Assembly (NCBI GenBank): GCA_022842885.1 | Contig: JALHOR010000001.1 | Span: forward strand, 62,001-126,000 | Reading direction: 5' to 3' | From: Anaerolineae bacterium | GTDB lineage: Bacteria > Chloroflexota > Anaerolineae > Aggregatilineales > Phototrophicaceae | Length of the DNA stretch: 64,000 nt | Shown: positions 1 to 8,851 of the stretch, piece after piece | Position numbering within the stretch: the first letter of the stretch is position 1 | Layout: every line of letters begins with the position of its first letter | Program-made: the position numbers and the translations under genes | The notes under the pieces: model-generated | Seen by the model: the letters and a program-made list of their open reading frames with translations, nothing else | The model's database searches: none | Told to the model about the DNA's origin: nothing

Positions 1-35
1 AATAATGCCCCTAGCGAACCATAGAGAATGAATCC

Positions 36-1271
36 ATGTTTGAAGGCAAAAGCATAAACGACATTACGGAGCAGGATTTACAAGGGCTAATTGGTATTTC
101 CAGCGAAGTTCAAAATGTCGATTTCAAGAGCGATGCTTACCAGATACCCATTAACATCCCAGAAGAAAGTAAACGCGATATTGTAACCCGATCTAAACGC
201 ATTGCTTTATGCACCGATATTAGCGCCATTGCAAATGTTGCTGGTGGATGGATTATTTGCGGAATAGAAGAAACAGATGGAACAGCAACAAAACTTACTG
301 GCATAAAAACAGACAACGCTGAAGAAGAAGTAAAACGTTTAGAACAAATTGCACGAGCAGGCATTGAGCCTTATCCGAGTGGTGTGTTATTCCGGGCAAT
401 ACCTTTAGCAAATGCCAAAAATCCATTTGCCATTGTGATTTTTATTCCTCGGAGCTATAACGCTCCACACCGCGTTAAAGAAACAGGCAAATTTCACGTA
501 AGACGTTCTAATGGGAATAGCGACATGACAATGGATGAACTACGCTATCAATTTACATTTGCACAGGCAATAAGTGAGCGTATCAGGGTGTTTAGAAAAG
601 AACGAGTGGAAGCCTTACTTCAACCAAGTCATGAAGAAATACCTGTGGCATTAAAGCATGGGTTAAAAATAGCATTACATATTGTTCCACTTGCAGCATT
701 TGAAAGTAGAAATAGCATAGATATATCAGTTTTTGGTGTAAGAAATCCTCCATATTGGACTTATACTAATGGTTGGGGGGCAGGTCGTTATAACTTGGAA
801 GGATATGCGCTAATGCCCTCAAGTCAACAAAATCGGGAAGGTGTAACATCGTATATTCAAATATTTCGTAACGGGGTTATCGAGTGTGTAGAAGTGTTAG
901 AGGCACAAAAAGCTCCTGATGGATATGTGATATTCTTAGGGGCAATTGAAAGTATTGTTCTAAATTTTTTTGATGCTGTATTACCCATTTATTTAAATCT
1001 GTGTACATCTCCTACAATAATTACTTTAAGTATTATTAATGTTGAGGGGAAAATTTTTGAGACAGGGCTGAATAGTTTTGCTGAGCGCAATAATCATCGT
1101 ATTCCTATAAGTAAGCGTAATTTATTAATCCCTGACATCTTTGTAGAAGACATTAATCAAGATATACCTATCATAATGAAACCAGCATTTGACATACTTT
1201 GGAATGCTGCGAGTTTCCCAAATTCTCTCAGTTACAAACCAGACGGTAAGCATAGATATAGTTCTGATTAG
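36..1271 (+). CDS. AlbA_2 (Schlafen-type) putative ATP-binding protein
   Basis: 411 aa. The N-terminal ~170 residues show the AlbA_2 pattern: an E-x-x-x-x-DFKSD strand near residue 25-33, IANVAGGWIICGI near residue 65-77 (the usual aNs-GG-ll-iGi core), and a HVRR-SNGNSDMTMDELR end near 155-170. The remaining ~240 residues match nothing I recognise. AlbA_2 proteins are a broad family, often regulators, and nucleotide or nucleic acid binding is assumed rather than shown. The ATG at 36 follows GAGAATGAATCC. G+C is lower than in most of the window, especially after 700, which may point to acquired DNA. A tiny downstream frame of 17 codons at 1282 is not called. A convergent SDR gene follows. Confidence 0.75.
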   Translation: MFEGKSINDITEQDLQGLIGISSEVQNVDFKSDAYQIPINIPEESKRDIVTRSKRIALCTDISAIANVAGGWIICGIEETDGTATKLTGIKTDNAEEEVKRLEQIARAGIEPYPSGVLFRAIPLANAKNPFAIVIFIPRSYNAPHRVKETGKFHVRRSNGNSDMTMDELRYQFTFAQAISERIRVFRKERVEALLQPSHEEIPVALKHGLKIALHIVPLAAFESRNSIDISVFGVRNPPYWTYTNGWGAGRYNLEGYALMPSSQQNREGVTSYIQIFRNGVIECVEVLEAQKAPDGYVIFLGAIESIVLNFFDAVLPIYLNLCTSPTIITLSIINVEGKIFETGLNSFAERNNHRIPISKRNLLIPDIFVEDINQDIPIIMKPAFDILWNAASFPNSLSYKPDGKHRYSSD

Positions 1272-1383
1272 GAAAATACTTATGCCTCGCAAAACCAAAG
1301 TCAACACGGCACAGATGATTTTTAAAAAATTACGGTGAAATTTCACAGGAATCACTGATTATATTCTGCCAACAATATCATGC

Positions 1384-1412
1384 AAGCCTGCACCACTTTA
1401 GCGCAGGCTTTC
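1384..1412. terminator. Hairpin between convergent genes
   Basis: An 8-bp perfect stem, AAGCCTGC (1384-1391) with GCAGGCTT (1403-1410), lies between the AlbA_2 gene and the stop of the SDR gene on the other strand. The T-tract on the plus strand is short, so this is a likely but weak bidirectional terminator. Confidence 0.5.
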
Positions 1413-1420
1413 GATGAGGA

Positions 1421-2188
1421 TTATTTAGGACTCATCCTAATTGCACCATCAAGCCTTATTGTCTCGCCATTTAACATCGGGTTTTCGACGATGCTGTGCG
1501 CGAGTTGGGCATATTCGGCGGGGTTGCCCAAGCGCGACGGAAATGGCACTTGCTGACCGAGCGATATGCGGGCGGGTTCGGGCAGTGCTGCCAGCAAGGG
1601 CGTATCAAACAAGCCGGGCGCAATCGTCATCACGCGGATACCATCGCGGGATAAATCGCGGGCAATCGGCAGCGTCATCCCCACGATGCCACCTTTGGAG
1701 GCGCTGTACGCCGCCTGCCCAATTTGCCCGTCATACGCCGCTACCGACGCCGTGTTGATAATCACGCCGCGTTCACCTTCATTATTAGGCGTGTTTTTTT
1801 GCATTGCTGCCGCCACCAACCGAATCGCGTTAAACGTGCCTATCAAATTCACCTGAATCACTTTGGCAAACCATTCCAGCGGGTGAGCGCCTTCCTTGCC
1901 AACGGTTCGCATCGCCAAGCCAATGCCCGCGCAATTGACCAGAATATGCACGCCACCAAACGCACTTAATGCTGTTTCGACGACAGTTTCCATGTCTTTT
2001 TCGCTGCTGACATCGGTTTTCACAAAGCGGGCTGTATCGCTCAATTCATTCACCACCAGATGACCGCGCTCATCGTTCAAATCAGCGATAACAATTTTTG
2101 TGCCATGTGCCGCAAAACGCCGCACACACGCCTCGCCTAATCCTGATGCGCCACCCGTAACGATGGCGACTACGTTATTTAATTGCAT
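1421..2188 (-). CDS. SDR-family 3-hydroxyacyl-CoA dehydrogenase-like oxidoreductase
   Basis: 255 aa, a classical short-chain dehydrogenase. The NAD(P)-binding TGGASGLG motif is at residues 11-18, NCAG is near 89, and the catalytic Ser-Tyr-Lys is seen as [11 protein letters not shown] followed by YSASKGG near 161-167. An acidic residue after strand 2 (IADLND) favours NAD over NADP. The overall pattern ([42 protein letters not shown]) resembles type II 3-hydroxyacyl-CoA dehydrogenase (HSD17B10-like), which acts in fatty acid and branched-chain amino acid breakdown. The exact substrate is not certain. It is monocistronic, with a repeat-filled spacer upstream. Confidence 0.85.
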   Translation of the reverse strand: MQLNNVVAIVTGGASGLGEACVRRFAAHGTKIVIADLNDERGHLVVNELSDTARFVKTDVSSEKDMETVVETALSAFGGVHILVNCAGIGLAMRTVGKEGAHPLEWFAKVIQVNLIGTFNAIRLVAAAMQKNTPNNEGERGVIINTASVAAYDGQIGQAAYSASKGGIVGMTLPIARDLSRDGIRVMTIAPGLFDTPLLAALPEPARISLGQQVPFPSRLGNPAEYAQLAHSIVENPMLNGETIRLDGAIRMSPK

Positions 2189-2240
2189 AAAAACATTGCT
2201 CCTGAAAGGTATTTTTAGATTTATAATGGACTATAATAAA

Positions 2241-2327
2241 CCACAGAGACACCGAGATCACTGAGGTTTCACAGAGAGATGAACCAAAATAGAAAAGCTG
2301 ATAGTTGACCGCTGATAGCTATGAGCC
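2241..2327. repeat. Intergenic ACAGAG/heptamer repeat element
   Basis: The spacer holds CCACAGAGACACCGAGATCA and GAGGTTTCACAGAGAGATGA, followed by degenerate GCTGATAG-type heptamers to about 2327. The reverse complement of the same two-part arrangement occurs at 57561-57660, so this is a dispersed intergenic repeat rather than chance. No gene is seen in 2189-2387. Confidence 0.6.
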
Positions 2328-2387
2328 TATTCACACATCAAACATGATAAAAACTGTAGCGAATGGCTGAACACGACACCAACACTT

Positions 2388-3017
2388 CTAAACTTTGCCC
2401 ATCTCATCTACTGAAAACGCAAACGATACAAAATACGACTCGCCTACTATTAAGACCGCCAACTGTTGGTCAGGCATAGGTGGCTTGGCATGGGGTTCGC
2501 CAACCATTACTTTATGTTCCAGCCCATGTTTTTCTAGCACTTTCACGATGCGGTCTGCCAATGGCGATGGCATTTGCCCGACCAGTCCGCCGCCGGATGC
2601 AAACAATGTGGCTAACGGCTGTTCAGTATTCAGATACACCGGAAAATGCCGCCAGCCTAAAAAGGTGCTGGCGTGCGCTTGGGCAATATCTAACACCAGC
2701 GTGTCTATATTTTGGGGCATGCCCCGAAAAAAAACCGCCGCTGGTTTTTCGACATATTCATAGAGCAGGGGATGCTGTGTCTCTAGCTTGAGGTCATGAA
2801 CCGTCGTGCCAAGATTAACGACGCGGTGTTCTAACACGCCCAATACCCGAATGATGTAACTTCGCAGCGGACGTAATCCGCCGACCTTAGCATCATAATC
2901 CGCTACTTGCAGCACCAATTGTAATTCGGTGGGCAGCGCCCCCACTTGGGCAATCAACAGCGCCGCTTGGCGATTTTCGCCCTGCATCTCCTGAAAAAGT
3001 TGGTCACGTTTTGGCAT
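2388..3017 (-). CDS. Conserved-looking protein of unknown function
   Basis: 209 aa, soluble, with no signal peptide or membrane segment. I do not recognise a family. Its first codon lies 13 nt after the stop of the phosphoesterase gene (3031-3807) on the same strand, so the two are very likely co-transcribed. GAGA lies just upstream of the start. Two blocks stand out: LFASGGGLVGQMPSPLADRIVKVLEK near residues 138-163, which could form a loop-helix, and the C-terminal hydrophobic strand LAVLIVGESYFVSFAFS. The pairing with a phosphoesterase is the only functional hint. Confidence 0.6.
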   Translation of the reverse strand: MPKRDQLFQEMQGENRQAALLIAQVGALPTELQLVLQVADYDAKVGGLRPLRSYIIRVLGVLEHRVVNLGTTVHDLKLETQHPLLYEYVEKPAAVFFRGMPQNIDTLVLDIAQAHASTFLGWRHFPVYLNTEQPLATLFASGGGLVGQMPSPLADRIVKVLEKHGLEHKVMVGEPHAKPPMPDQQLAVLIVGESYFVSFAFSVDEMGKV

Positions 3018-3030
3018 AAAATCTCGTTCT

Positions 3031-3807
3031 TTATAGCGTATTCATCAAGCGATTTCGCAGCCAATCCAATTCCGGGAAACCGTTGGCAGCAGCATCGGCT
3101 AAAACGGCTTCAATATCATAGGGTACTGCTCGCAAATCCACATGCAGCGTATCGCCTTCAAACGTCAGCAACGCCCATTCTGCCATGCCCGGCTGCGTGA
3201 AAGATATGCCCACACTGCCCGGATTGATAATGCGCCATGCGCCCAAATCCCGATCCATGCGATGATGGGTATGTCCGGCAAGCGCCAAACGTCCATTGCG
3301 GTCTAGGAGCGCATCCAACGCTTCTTCGGGCGGGGCATCATGCCGGAAAGCAATCGGTTCATCGCTGCCCGGCACGGCATGAACCCCAATCACCGTCCCA
3401 TACCCCTCTACCGTGTGATGCAGTTCGCGCCCGATAATTTTGGTCATAAATTCATAATCCGCAAAACTCAACTGCGCTAAATTCCAATTGAGAATCATAT
3501 CTTGGGCGCGGCGGGCAACGACACGCCGTTTGAGACCGTCTTCATCTTTGGCGGGCGGTGCCGCCATGCGTTCCCCTGTAACAAGATAGCGGTCAACGTT
3601 GCCGCCGATGATTTTGAATTTGTCTTTGCCGTGCTGCTCTTGCAATGCCTGTAATTGTTGCAAGCATTCTGCCGGGCGGGCGCCGAATGCTGCCAAATCA
3701 CCCAAGCACCACATCAGGTCTACTGCGCCGATGCTGTTTAAATCGTTCAGCATCGCCTCAAACGCCATCTGATTACCGTGAATATCCGCGAAAACTGCCA
3801 AGCGCAT
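3031..3807 (-). CDS. Calcineurin-like metallophosphoesterase
   Basis: 258 aa. All metal-binding motifs of the family are visible: FADIHGN at residues 6-12 (D-x-H), CLGDLAAFG near 34-42, GGNVDR near 68-73, a later GVHAVPG, and AGHTHHRMD near 176-184 (G-H-x-H). This layout matches the YfcE/MJ0936-like phosphodiesterase group, which acts on small phosphodiesters or nucleotides with a dinuclear metal centre. The substrate cannot be told from sequence. It heads a two-gene unit with the unknown gene 2388-3017. The start ATG at 3807 follows GGAGCAACCCAT on the coding strand. Confidence 0.88.
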   Translation of the reverse strand: MRLAVFADIHGNQMAFEAMLNDLNSIGAVDLMWCLGDLAAFGARPAECLQQLQALQEQHGKDKFKIIGGNVDRYLVTGERMAAPPAKDEDGLKRRVVARRAQDMILNWNLAQLSFADYEFMTKIIGRELHHTVEGYGTVIGVHAVPGSDEPIAFRHDAPPEEALDALLDRNGRLALAGHTHHRMDRDLGAWRIINPGSVGISFTQPGMAEWALLTFEGDTLHVDLRAVPYDIEAVLADAAANGFPELDWLRNRLMNTL

Positions 3808-3899
3808 ATGGGTTGCTCCGGGGAAGTGGGTAAAGCTCTATTATAAAACGCTCAGAGCGATGTTTCATCTGTGGATGCTATGAAAGAAGCCCATCGCTT

Positions 3900-5186
3900 T
3901 CACGGCAAGCCCATCAGAATCGCGCTTGCCATTTCAGCATAGGGCGACTCTGAATCAGCGATTTGGTCTAATAAAACTCGCGCTGGCTCAAGCCGTTGGA
4001 GTTCCAGCAGTACCCGCGCTTTATCGAACAAAATACGCGGATTGGTGGGGTCTAGGGCTAATGCCTGCTCAATTTGCTCCAACCCAGCGAAGCTATCCCC
4101 AGTGAGGTGCAGCGCCCAACCATATGCTGAGAGTAATTCTGGGTTATCGGGCTGCGTCTCCAGTTGTCCTGCCAGCGATAACAACGCCGTATCTGCCAAT
4201 ATCCCTGCCGAATCAGCATAAAAATCGAGCAGCAGCGTTTGCAGTGCCGGGTCATTACCAGAAATTTGCACTGCCGATTGCAGCCAATAACTGGCTTCGC
4301 GTAATTTACCCATCTCTTGATTCGTGAGTCCGAGTTCCACATGAATGATGGGGTTTTCTGGTTCTAGCGAAAGGGCATATAACAACGATTGCTCACTGCC
4401 CTCATAATCACCCACCATCCGGCGATGAATACCATTCATCAACCGAATAGCGGCATTTTCCGGCGCGAGTGTCAGCGCCTGCTGCATCCAAGGCGTGCCA
4501 TCTTTGCTCTGTAAAGTTCGCATCAAAGCGGTATAAGCAATCGCTTCTGGCAGCGGGTATTGTCTTGCCGCTACCGCATCAAAGACCCATTCGGCGGCTT
4601 GCCAACGGCGTGCCTGTGCCAACACCGCCCCCACGCGCAGCCCAAACACGGGTTCATGCCGATATTGTTGTAACAGCGGCAGCAATTGACGGGCGATTGT
4701 GCCATCTTCACCATCATCACGCACGGCGATAAACAGATGTTGTTCAGCTTGCGCCGAGTTGGAAACGATGAGCAACACGCTGATGTGAAAATTCGCCCAA
4801 TGGTCTTCAGGGTTAAGCCGCAGCAACTGCCGCAAGATGTCTAAGGCTGCCGCTGGCTTATCCAGACTTAAGTAATGCCCGGCAAGCTGGCTTAATAACA
4901 CAACATCTTGGGTATTTTCGGCAGCGGCGGCATAATGTGGCACAGCACGGGCAATATTGCCCATATCGCGCCATACATCCCCTGCCAAGCGATGCAGTTC
5001 TGGCGTCCAACCGCCAGTCCGTGCCTGTTGCTGAATATAATATAAGGCAGTCGTCAGGTTGCCACGCGCACGCTGCTGCTGCATGAGGGCGTAGGGGTCG
5101 GGAATGAGGGTGGGCAAGACCGGGGGATTAACCGCTGGCACACAAGCACTGAATAGAAGCAAAAACAGCAATGCCCAAGAGGACAT
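3900..5186 (-). CDS. TPR-repeat lipoprotein
   Basis: 428 aa from the chosen ATG at 5186. The open frame extends upstream to 5369, but that part overlaps the receiver gene. The internal Met opens a clean lipoprotein signal, MSSWALLFLLLFSAC, with the lipobox Cys at residue 15. The rest is almost entirely helical TPR-type repeats (for example AAALDILRQLLRLNPEDHWA, and GLEQIEQALALDPTNPRILF near the C-terminus), so it is probably a membrane-anchored scaffold facing outwards. It lies 40 nt downstream of the receiver gene on the same strand and is likely co-transcribed with it. Partner proteins are unknown. Confidence 0.8.
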   Translation of the reverse strand: MSSWALLFLLLFSACVPAVNPPVLPTLIPDPYALMQQQRARGNLTTALYYIQQQARTGGWTPELHRLAGDVWRDMGNIARAVPHYAAAAENTQDVVLLSQLAGHYLSLDKPAAALDILRQLLRLNPEDHWANFHISVLLIVSNSAQAEQHLFIAVRDDGEDGTIARQLLPLLQQYRHEPVFGLRVGAVLAQARRWQAAEWVFDAVAARQYPLPEAIAYTALMRTLQSKDGTPWMQQALTLAPENAAIRLMNGIHRRMVGDYEGSEQSLLYALSLEPENPIIHVELGLTNQEMGKLREASYWLQSAVQISGNDPALQTLLLDFYADSAGILADTALLSLAGQLETQPDNPELLSAYGWALHLTGDSFAGLEQIEQALALDPTNPRILFDKARVLLELQRLEPARVLLDQIADSESPYAEMASAILMGLP

Positions 5187-5226
5187 TGCTGCATGGACTT
5201 TTTGGAAAAATAGCGGCAAAGAATAT

Positions 5227-5919
5227 TTATAATCCGAACAGGGGTTTCTGACCATCGGCATGATTTTCCGGCGGCGCTTCGCCCCGCAGTGCCATATTGA
5301 CCAGTTTTTCCACCTCATCGGGTGTAAACGGTTTGATGAGATAGCTGTGTATATTTTGCAATTTGCCAATCAAGCGGTTCGCCGGGTCGCCATACGCCGT
5401 AATCACGATGATGGTGGGCATTTTCATGTTCTTGCCCGTGTAATGCTCTTTGATACTATCGAGCATTTTCCAGCCGGTAATATCTGGCAAGCCAATGTCC
5501 ATAATGACCATTTCCGGCGAGATGTCTTTCAGCTTTTCGATGCCAATTTTGCCGTGTGTCGCATAAATGGCATTCAAGCCCATACTTTCCAAGGTCGCTT
5601 GGATAACCTCTGCCAGTTCTACGGTGTCTTCGACAATCAGCACTCTGGTTTTGCCATTGGCGGTGCTGGCAGTCGTCTCTAGGATAGGCTGCGCTTCGTC
5701 CGGTGTGCGCGGGGCATCTTGCGCTTCGGTCTTATCCGCAGTTTCGGCGGTGGCGGCAGCAATGCCGGTTTCGCTAATGGGCAAGTCAGACGTAGGAATC
5801 ACAGTCAACGCCCGGAACGTTCCCGTCCTAAATTGGGTGCGGGGTTCGTGGGGGTCGTCAAAGCTGCCTTCGGCGCTATAATCAATTTCAACGGGTTGGC
5901 GTGTGGCAAGCTGGCTCAT
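5227..5919 (-). CDS. Response regulator receiver protein with disordered N-terminus
   Basis: 230 aa from ATG 5919, which is preceded by AGGAACAACCC. The longer frame to 6027 would run into the divergent operon. Residues ~1-90 are low-complexity (Ala, Thr, Asp, Glu rich) and probably disordered. Residues ~95-215 form a CheY-like receiver with LIVEDTVEL (acidic pocket), VIMDIGLPDI (phospho-acceptor Asp), VITAYG (Thr) and LIKPFTPDE (Lys). There is no output domain, so it should act by protein contact. No histidine kinase lies nearby. The TPR lipoprotein follows in the same transcript. Confidence 0.88.
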   Translation of the reverse strand: MSQLATRQPVEIDYSAEGSFDDPHEPRTQFRTGTFRALTVIPTSDLPISETGIAAATAETADKTEAQDAPRTPDEAQPILETTASTANGKTRVLIVEDTVELAEVIQATLESMGLNAIYATHGKIGIEKLKDISPEMVIMDIGLPDITGWKMLDSIKEHYTGKNMKMPTIIVITAYGDPANRLIGKLQNIHSYLIKPFTPDEVEKLVNMALRGEAPPENHADGQKPLFGL

Positions 5920-6021
5920 GGGTTGTTCCTGCTGTGCTGTTAAAAAAGCATACCTAATTATAACATACTGTCCGTTAGAAAACGATAAAGGGATTCTGCT
6001 CCCGGTCAATTGTCTGGAAAT

Positions 6022-6753
6022 ATGCACATGCTGACCTATCTGAAAACGTTTGCGCTACGTTACAGCGATGATTGCGCCTTGATGGGGATGACGCCGGAGG
6101 CAAAACTGGTGGTTGAAGAATATTATGGTACAGAGTTGGAATTTGCTGCACAAACCTGTTATGACCTAGCGGGGAACATCTTATTGACGGCAGATGAACC
6201 CGCCGATACCCGTCACTGGTTGCCGCTGGAACTGCCTGCCAACAGCACCCGCCCGCACCATTCGACGAAACATCCTTTGAATTACGGCGTTTCCCGGCGG
6301 CGTGGCTTGCGTGAACCGGAACGCTTGAACGATTGGGTACATCCGGTGAGCATCATGGAAAAAATGACCCTCATTGAAGCATTACACCTAGGGGTGTCGC
6401 CAATGCAGCTTGGCGGCATTGCCGAAAGCCGCGTCTTAGCAATTGCCCATCTAAATGCCCAAGTTGCCATCGTGTGCCGGGTAGTACGGTTGGCGCTGCT
6501 GCTGCCCCAAGTGGCAGTTGATGCGGCGGGACTGCCATATGATTATGACACGCTGCCCATTTATGTTGCCCAAGTGCTGCGCTCTGATGAAGATACGCCC
6601 GTTTTCACGCCGGGGTTTCAGGATTTTTATGGTGTACGGTTACATCGCCCGCAAGATTGTTTGCTTTTTGAAGATAGTTTATGGATTGCCGATGGCGGCG
6701 ATAAAACCACTGGGCGGCATAGTCAGGTTCATGCATGGCGAGTTCAATCGTGA
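6022..6753 (+). CDS. Unknown protein, first gene of a four-gene coupled operon
   Basis: 243 aa from ATG 6022; ATG 6028 is an equally possible start, and a TTG at 6010 is less likely. I recognise no domain and no signal peptide. There is a Leu/Val/Ala-rich stretch AIVCRVVRLALLLPQVAV near residues 151-168 that could be a membrane-associated helix, and an Asp/Tyr-rich C-terminal third. Its TGA overlaps the next ATG (TGATG at 6751-6755), so the two proteins are translationally coupled. It is divergent from the receiver gene, with a roughly 100-bp shared promoter region. Confidence 0.65.
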   Translation: MHMLTYLKTFALRYSDDCALMGMTPEAKLVVEEYYGTELEFAAQTCYDLAGNILLTADEPADTRHWLPLELPANSTRPHHSTKHPLNYGVSRRRGLREPERLNDWVHPVSIMEKMTLIEALHLGVSPMQLGGIAESRVLAIAHLNAQVAIVCRVVRLALLLPQVAVDAAGLPYDYDTLPIYVAQVLRSDEDTPVFTPGFQDFYGVRLHRPQDCLLFEDSLWIADGGDKTTGRHSQVHAWRVQS

Positions 6754-7952
6754 TGTCTGCTAAGGTTATCTATCCTCAAGCAATGCCACACTATCGTGTT
6801 TTATCAGCGCGAATTGGGCTGTTGGTGGGGTTGCTCATTGTCTTCAGTGGAGTATGGATTGCGCCGCTGATGGCACAACCCAATATCACCGAGATTTGCC
6901 CTAGTGGGGGCATTCAACCGCGCCCAACGGAATTTACGCCCGGCGGCATCATCCTTACTGCCTTTGATAGCGCCGCTTTGTGGGTATACGATATTGACCG
7001 CAATACGCGCTATCCACTGCCGGATACGCGCCCATGTAGTGCCGGCTGTCGGTTAGCGCCGGATGCACGCTGGCTGTTGTATGTAGACCCCAATACGACA
7101 TTTTATGGCAAAATGCGCCCCGATGGCACAGAACGCACACCCTTATTTGGCGATGCCTCCGATGTGCAGTGGTGGTCAGCCGATACTTTTTTAGTTTGGA
7201 CGCCGGATCATCTGGCATATTTGCAGCAAGAAGGCGCTGACCCCGCCACCCGTGAATTTTTGCCTGTGGGCAATGTGTTATCGGTGCAACCGGGCGGCAG
7301 ATGGGGCGTTATATTGGAAAATCGAGACGGTAATTTTTGGCGCGTATTGGCAAATATGGAAGATGCGACCAGTACGCCTTCAACACTTGCGCCCGATGCG
7401 CCGTTTTTTAATGCCGAAGCGTGGTCATCCAATGGGCAGTGGTTGGCATATGTGGGGCGCGGGGCGTTTAACGAAACGACCCAAATCAACGGTGCAGAAT
7501 TGTTTTTAACCGCGCCGGGGTCAGCGATACCGCAGCAGTTGACGTATTTTTCAGTGATTTATGGCGCTGTTCGCATTGGTGGCTATTATCCTGCTAGCGT
7601 GTATTGGTCGCCAGACAACACTAAAATCGCCTTTTGGGTGACACCCCTAACAGGCAGTGACCCGGCAGCGAATACCGGAAATGCCACACTGCATCTGGTA
7701 GATGTGACAACCGGGCAAGTCTCGCGCTATTGTGGGTTTACCACCTCAGAGCATACGCCTAATCCGGCACGAATAGTGTGGTCGCCGGATAGTAGCCATG
7801 TGGCATTCGCCGGGAATGTGGCGGGGGATGAAAAAGGGCATTTATTGCTGGCATTAAATATCACAACCGGTATCATTACAGAATTAAGTGATGGTATTTT
7901 CCCGGCACCGGCAATCCCGGACGTGGTGGCATGGGGGCTAAAACCCGGATGA
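6753..7952 (+). CDS. Secreted TolB-like beta-propeller protein
   Basis: 399 aa. The start at 6753 was chosen because the ATG overlaps the previous stop (TGATG). A signal segment, RIGLLVGLLIVFSGVWIAPLMA, spans about residues 19-40 and ends in a plausible AQA-type cleavage region. The mature part carries repeated propeller strands of the PD40/WD40-like type: LAPDARWLLYVDP, AEAWSSNGQWLAYVG, VYWSPDNTKIAFWV, IVWSPDSSHVAFAG. These proteins usually sit outside the membrane and bind partners. The stop overlaps the next start (ATGA at 7949-7952), so it is coupled to the first membrane protein. Confidence 0.8.
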   Translation: MSAKVIYPQAMPHYRVLSARIGLLVGLLIVFSGVWIAPLMAQPNITEICPSGGIQPRPTEFTPGGIILTAFDSAALWVYDIDRNTRYPLPDTRPCSAGCRLAPDARWLLYVDPNTTFYGKMRPDGTERTPLFGDASDVQWWSADTFLVWTPDHLAYLQQEGADPATREFLPVGNVLSVQPGGRWGVILENRDGNFWRVLANMEDATSTPSTLAPDAPFFNAEAWSSNGQWLAYVGRGAFNETTQINGAELFLTAPGSAIPQQLTYFSVIYGAVRIGGYYPASVYWSPDNTKIAFWVTPLTGSDPAANTGNATLHLVDVTTGQVSRYCGFTTSEHTPNPARIVWSPDSSHVAFAGNVAGDEKGHLLLALNITTGIITELSDGIFPAPAIPDVVAWGLKPG

Positions 7953-8851
7953 CATGGCAATTATGGCACATTTTGCGTAACCCTCCCCGCCAGCACCCGC
8001 TGTTCTGGCGCACTTTGCAACGCCCCAATACGCTCTTAACACCACTTGGGACGCGGTTGCTGCGGATTTTGTTGGTGCTGGGCGGATTGCTGATGGTGGT
8101 ATTATCGCCGCCGCTGGCATTAGTCCTGTTAATTTATGGCGTGGTGCTGCTGCCTGTGACCGTGTTGATGTTTAGTGGCGTCATTTATGGGGGGTATAAT
8201 GCCATCATGATTGCCACGCACTTAGCCCAAGAACATCGGCAAGGGCGTTATGAGTTGCTGCAAGTGACCCCTTCCGGCGCAACCTTTATAGATGTGATTG
8301 TGAGCGCCGGGTGTTTGCATCGGGGCAATCGCTTTCAGCAAGTACATAAACTGGTACGTTTCACCGCCTATAGTATTTTTATCGCGTTAAGTTTGGTAGC
8401 AGGCTTCATTTGGTTGAGTCTGACGGTTAATCCGAGTGGCAATAGCAACAATCAGGCAGTGGTACAGCAAATTTTGCCGATTGTGTTATTTTTATTAGGG
8501 GCGTGCGCCGTCTTTTATATTGACCACATTCAATCTATTATCACGGGTTGTTTGATAGGAATGCTAACACCGTACTACACCCAATCGGCGCTGGAAGTGC
8601 GAGTTATTTCGGTGATGTTGTTTTGCTTCGTTCAAATGAGTGCTTATCTGCTAACGGTGGGGATGCTTCTCATCATCGCTCCGCTTATTCAACGCAGCCT
8701 TAACGATTTGCCCTTGGCATATGTGGCAACGATGCTGGCAGCCGTGAGCCTATTTTATGTCGTGCGCGAAGGCACGATTCGGGCATTATGGCGCGTGTTA
8801 TTGCACCAATCGCATACATCGGCGGCAGAATGGCAGGCAGCCGCATGTTAG
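7949..8851 (+). CDS. Multi-pass membrane protein, ABC-2 permease-like, paralogue 1
   Basis: 300 aa, starting at the ATG of an ATGA overlap with the preceding stop. About six hydrophobic segments are visible (near residues 40-90, 135-160, 180-198, 226-255, 258-275). The cytoplasmic motif AQEHRQGRYELLQVTPSG resembles the E-x-E-x-GT-x-E-L-L-x-x-TP signature of ABC-2 type permeases, although no ATPase gene is present. The protein is a clear paralogue of the next gene: both start with W-x-LW-x-x-LR-x-PPR-x-x-PLF and both carry a DH-x-x-SI-x-TG-x-x-x-GM-x-x-P block. Function is unknown. Confidence 0.72.
   Translation: MTWQLWHILRNPPRQHPLFWRTLQRPNTLLTPLGTRLLRILLVLGGLLMVVLSPPLALVLLIYGVVLLPVTVLMFSGVIYGGYNAIMIATHLAQEHRQGRYELLQVTPSGATFIDVIVSAGCLHRGNRFQQVHKLVRFTAYSIFIALSLVAGFIWLSLTVNPSGNSNNQAVVQQILPIVLFLLGACAVFYIDHIQSIITGCLIGMLTPYYTQSALEVRVISVMLFCFVQMSAYLLTVGMLLIIAPLIQRSLNDLPLAYVATMLAAVSLFYVVREGTIRALWRVLLHQSHTSAAEWQAAAC

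Noticed and set aside
1282-1338. 17-codon frame after the AlbA_2 gene
   Set aside because: Too short and without a family or clear ribosome site.
5187-5369. Long N-terminus of the TPR lipoprotein
   Set aside because: It overlaps the receiver gene and hides the lipoprotein signal that begins at 5186.
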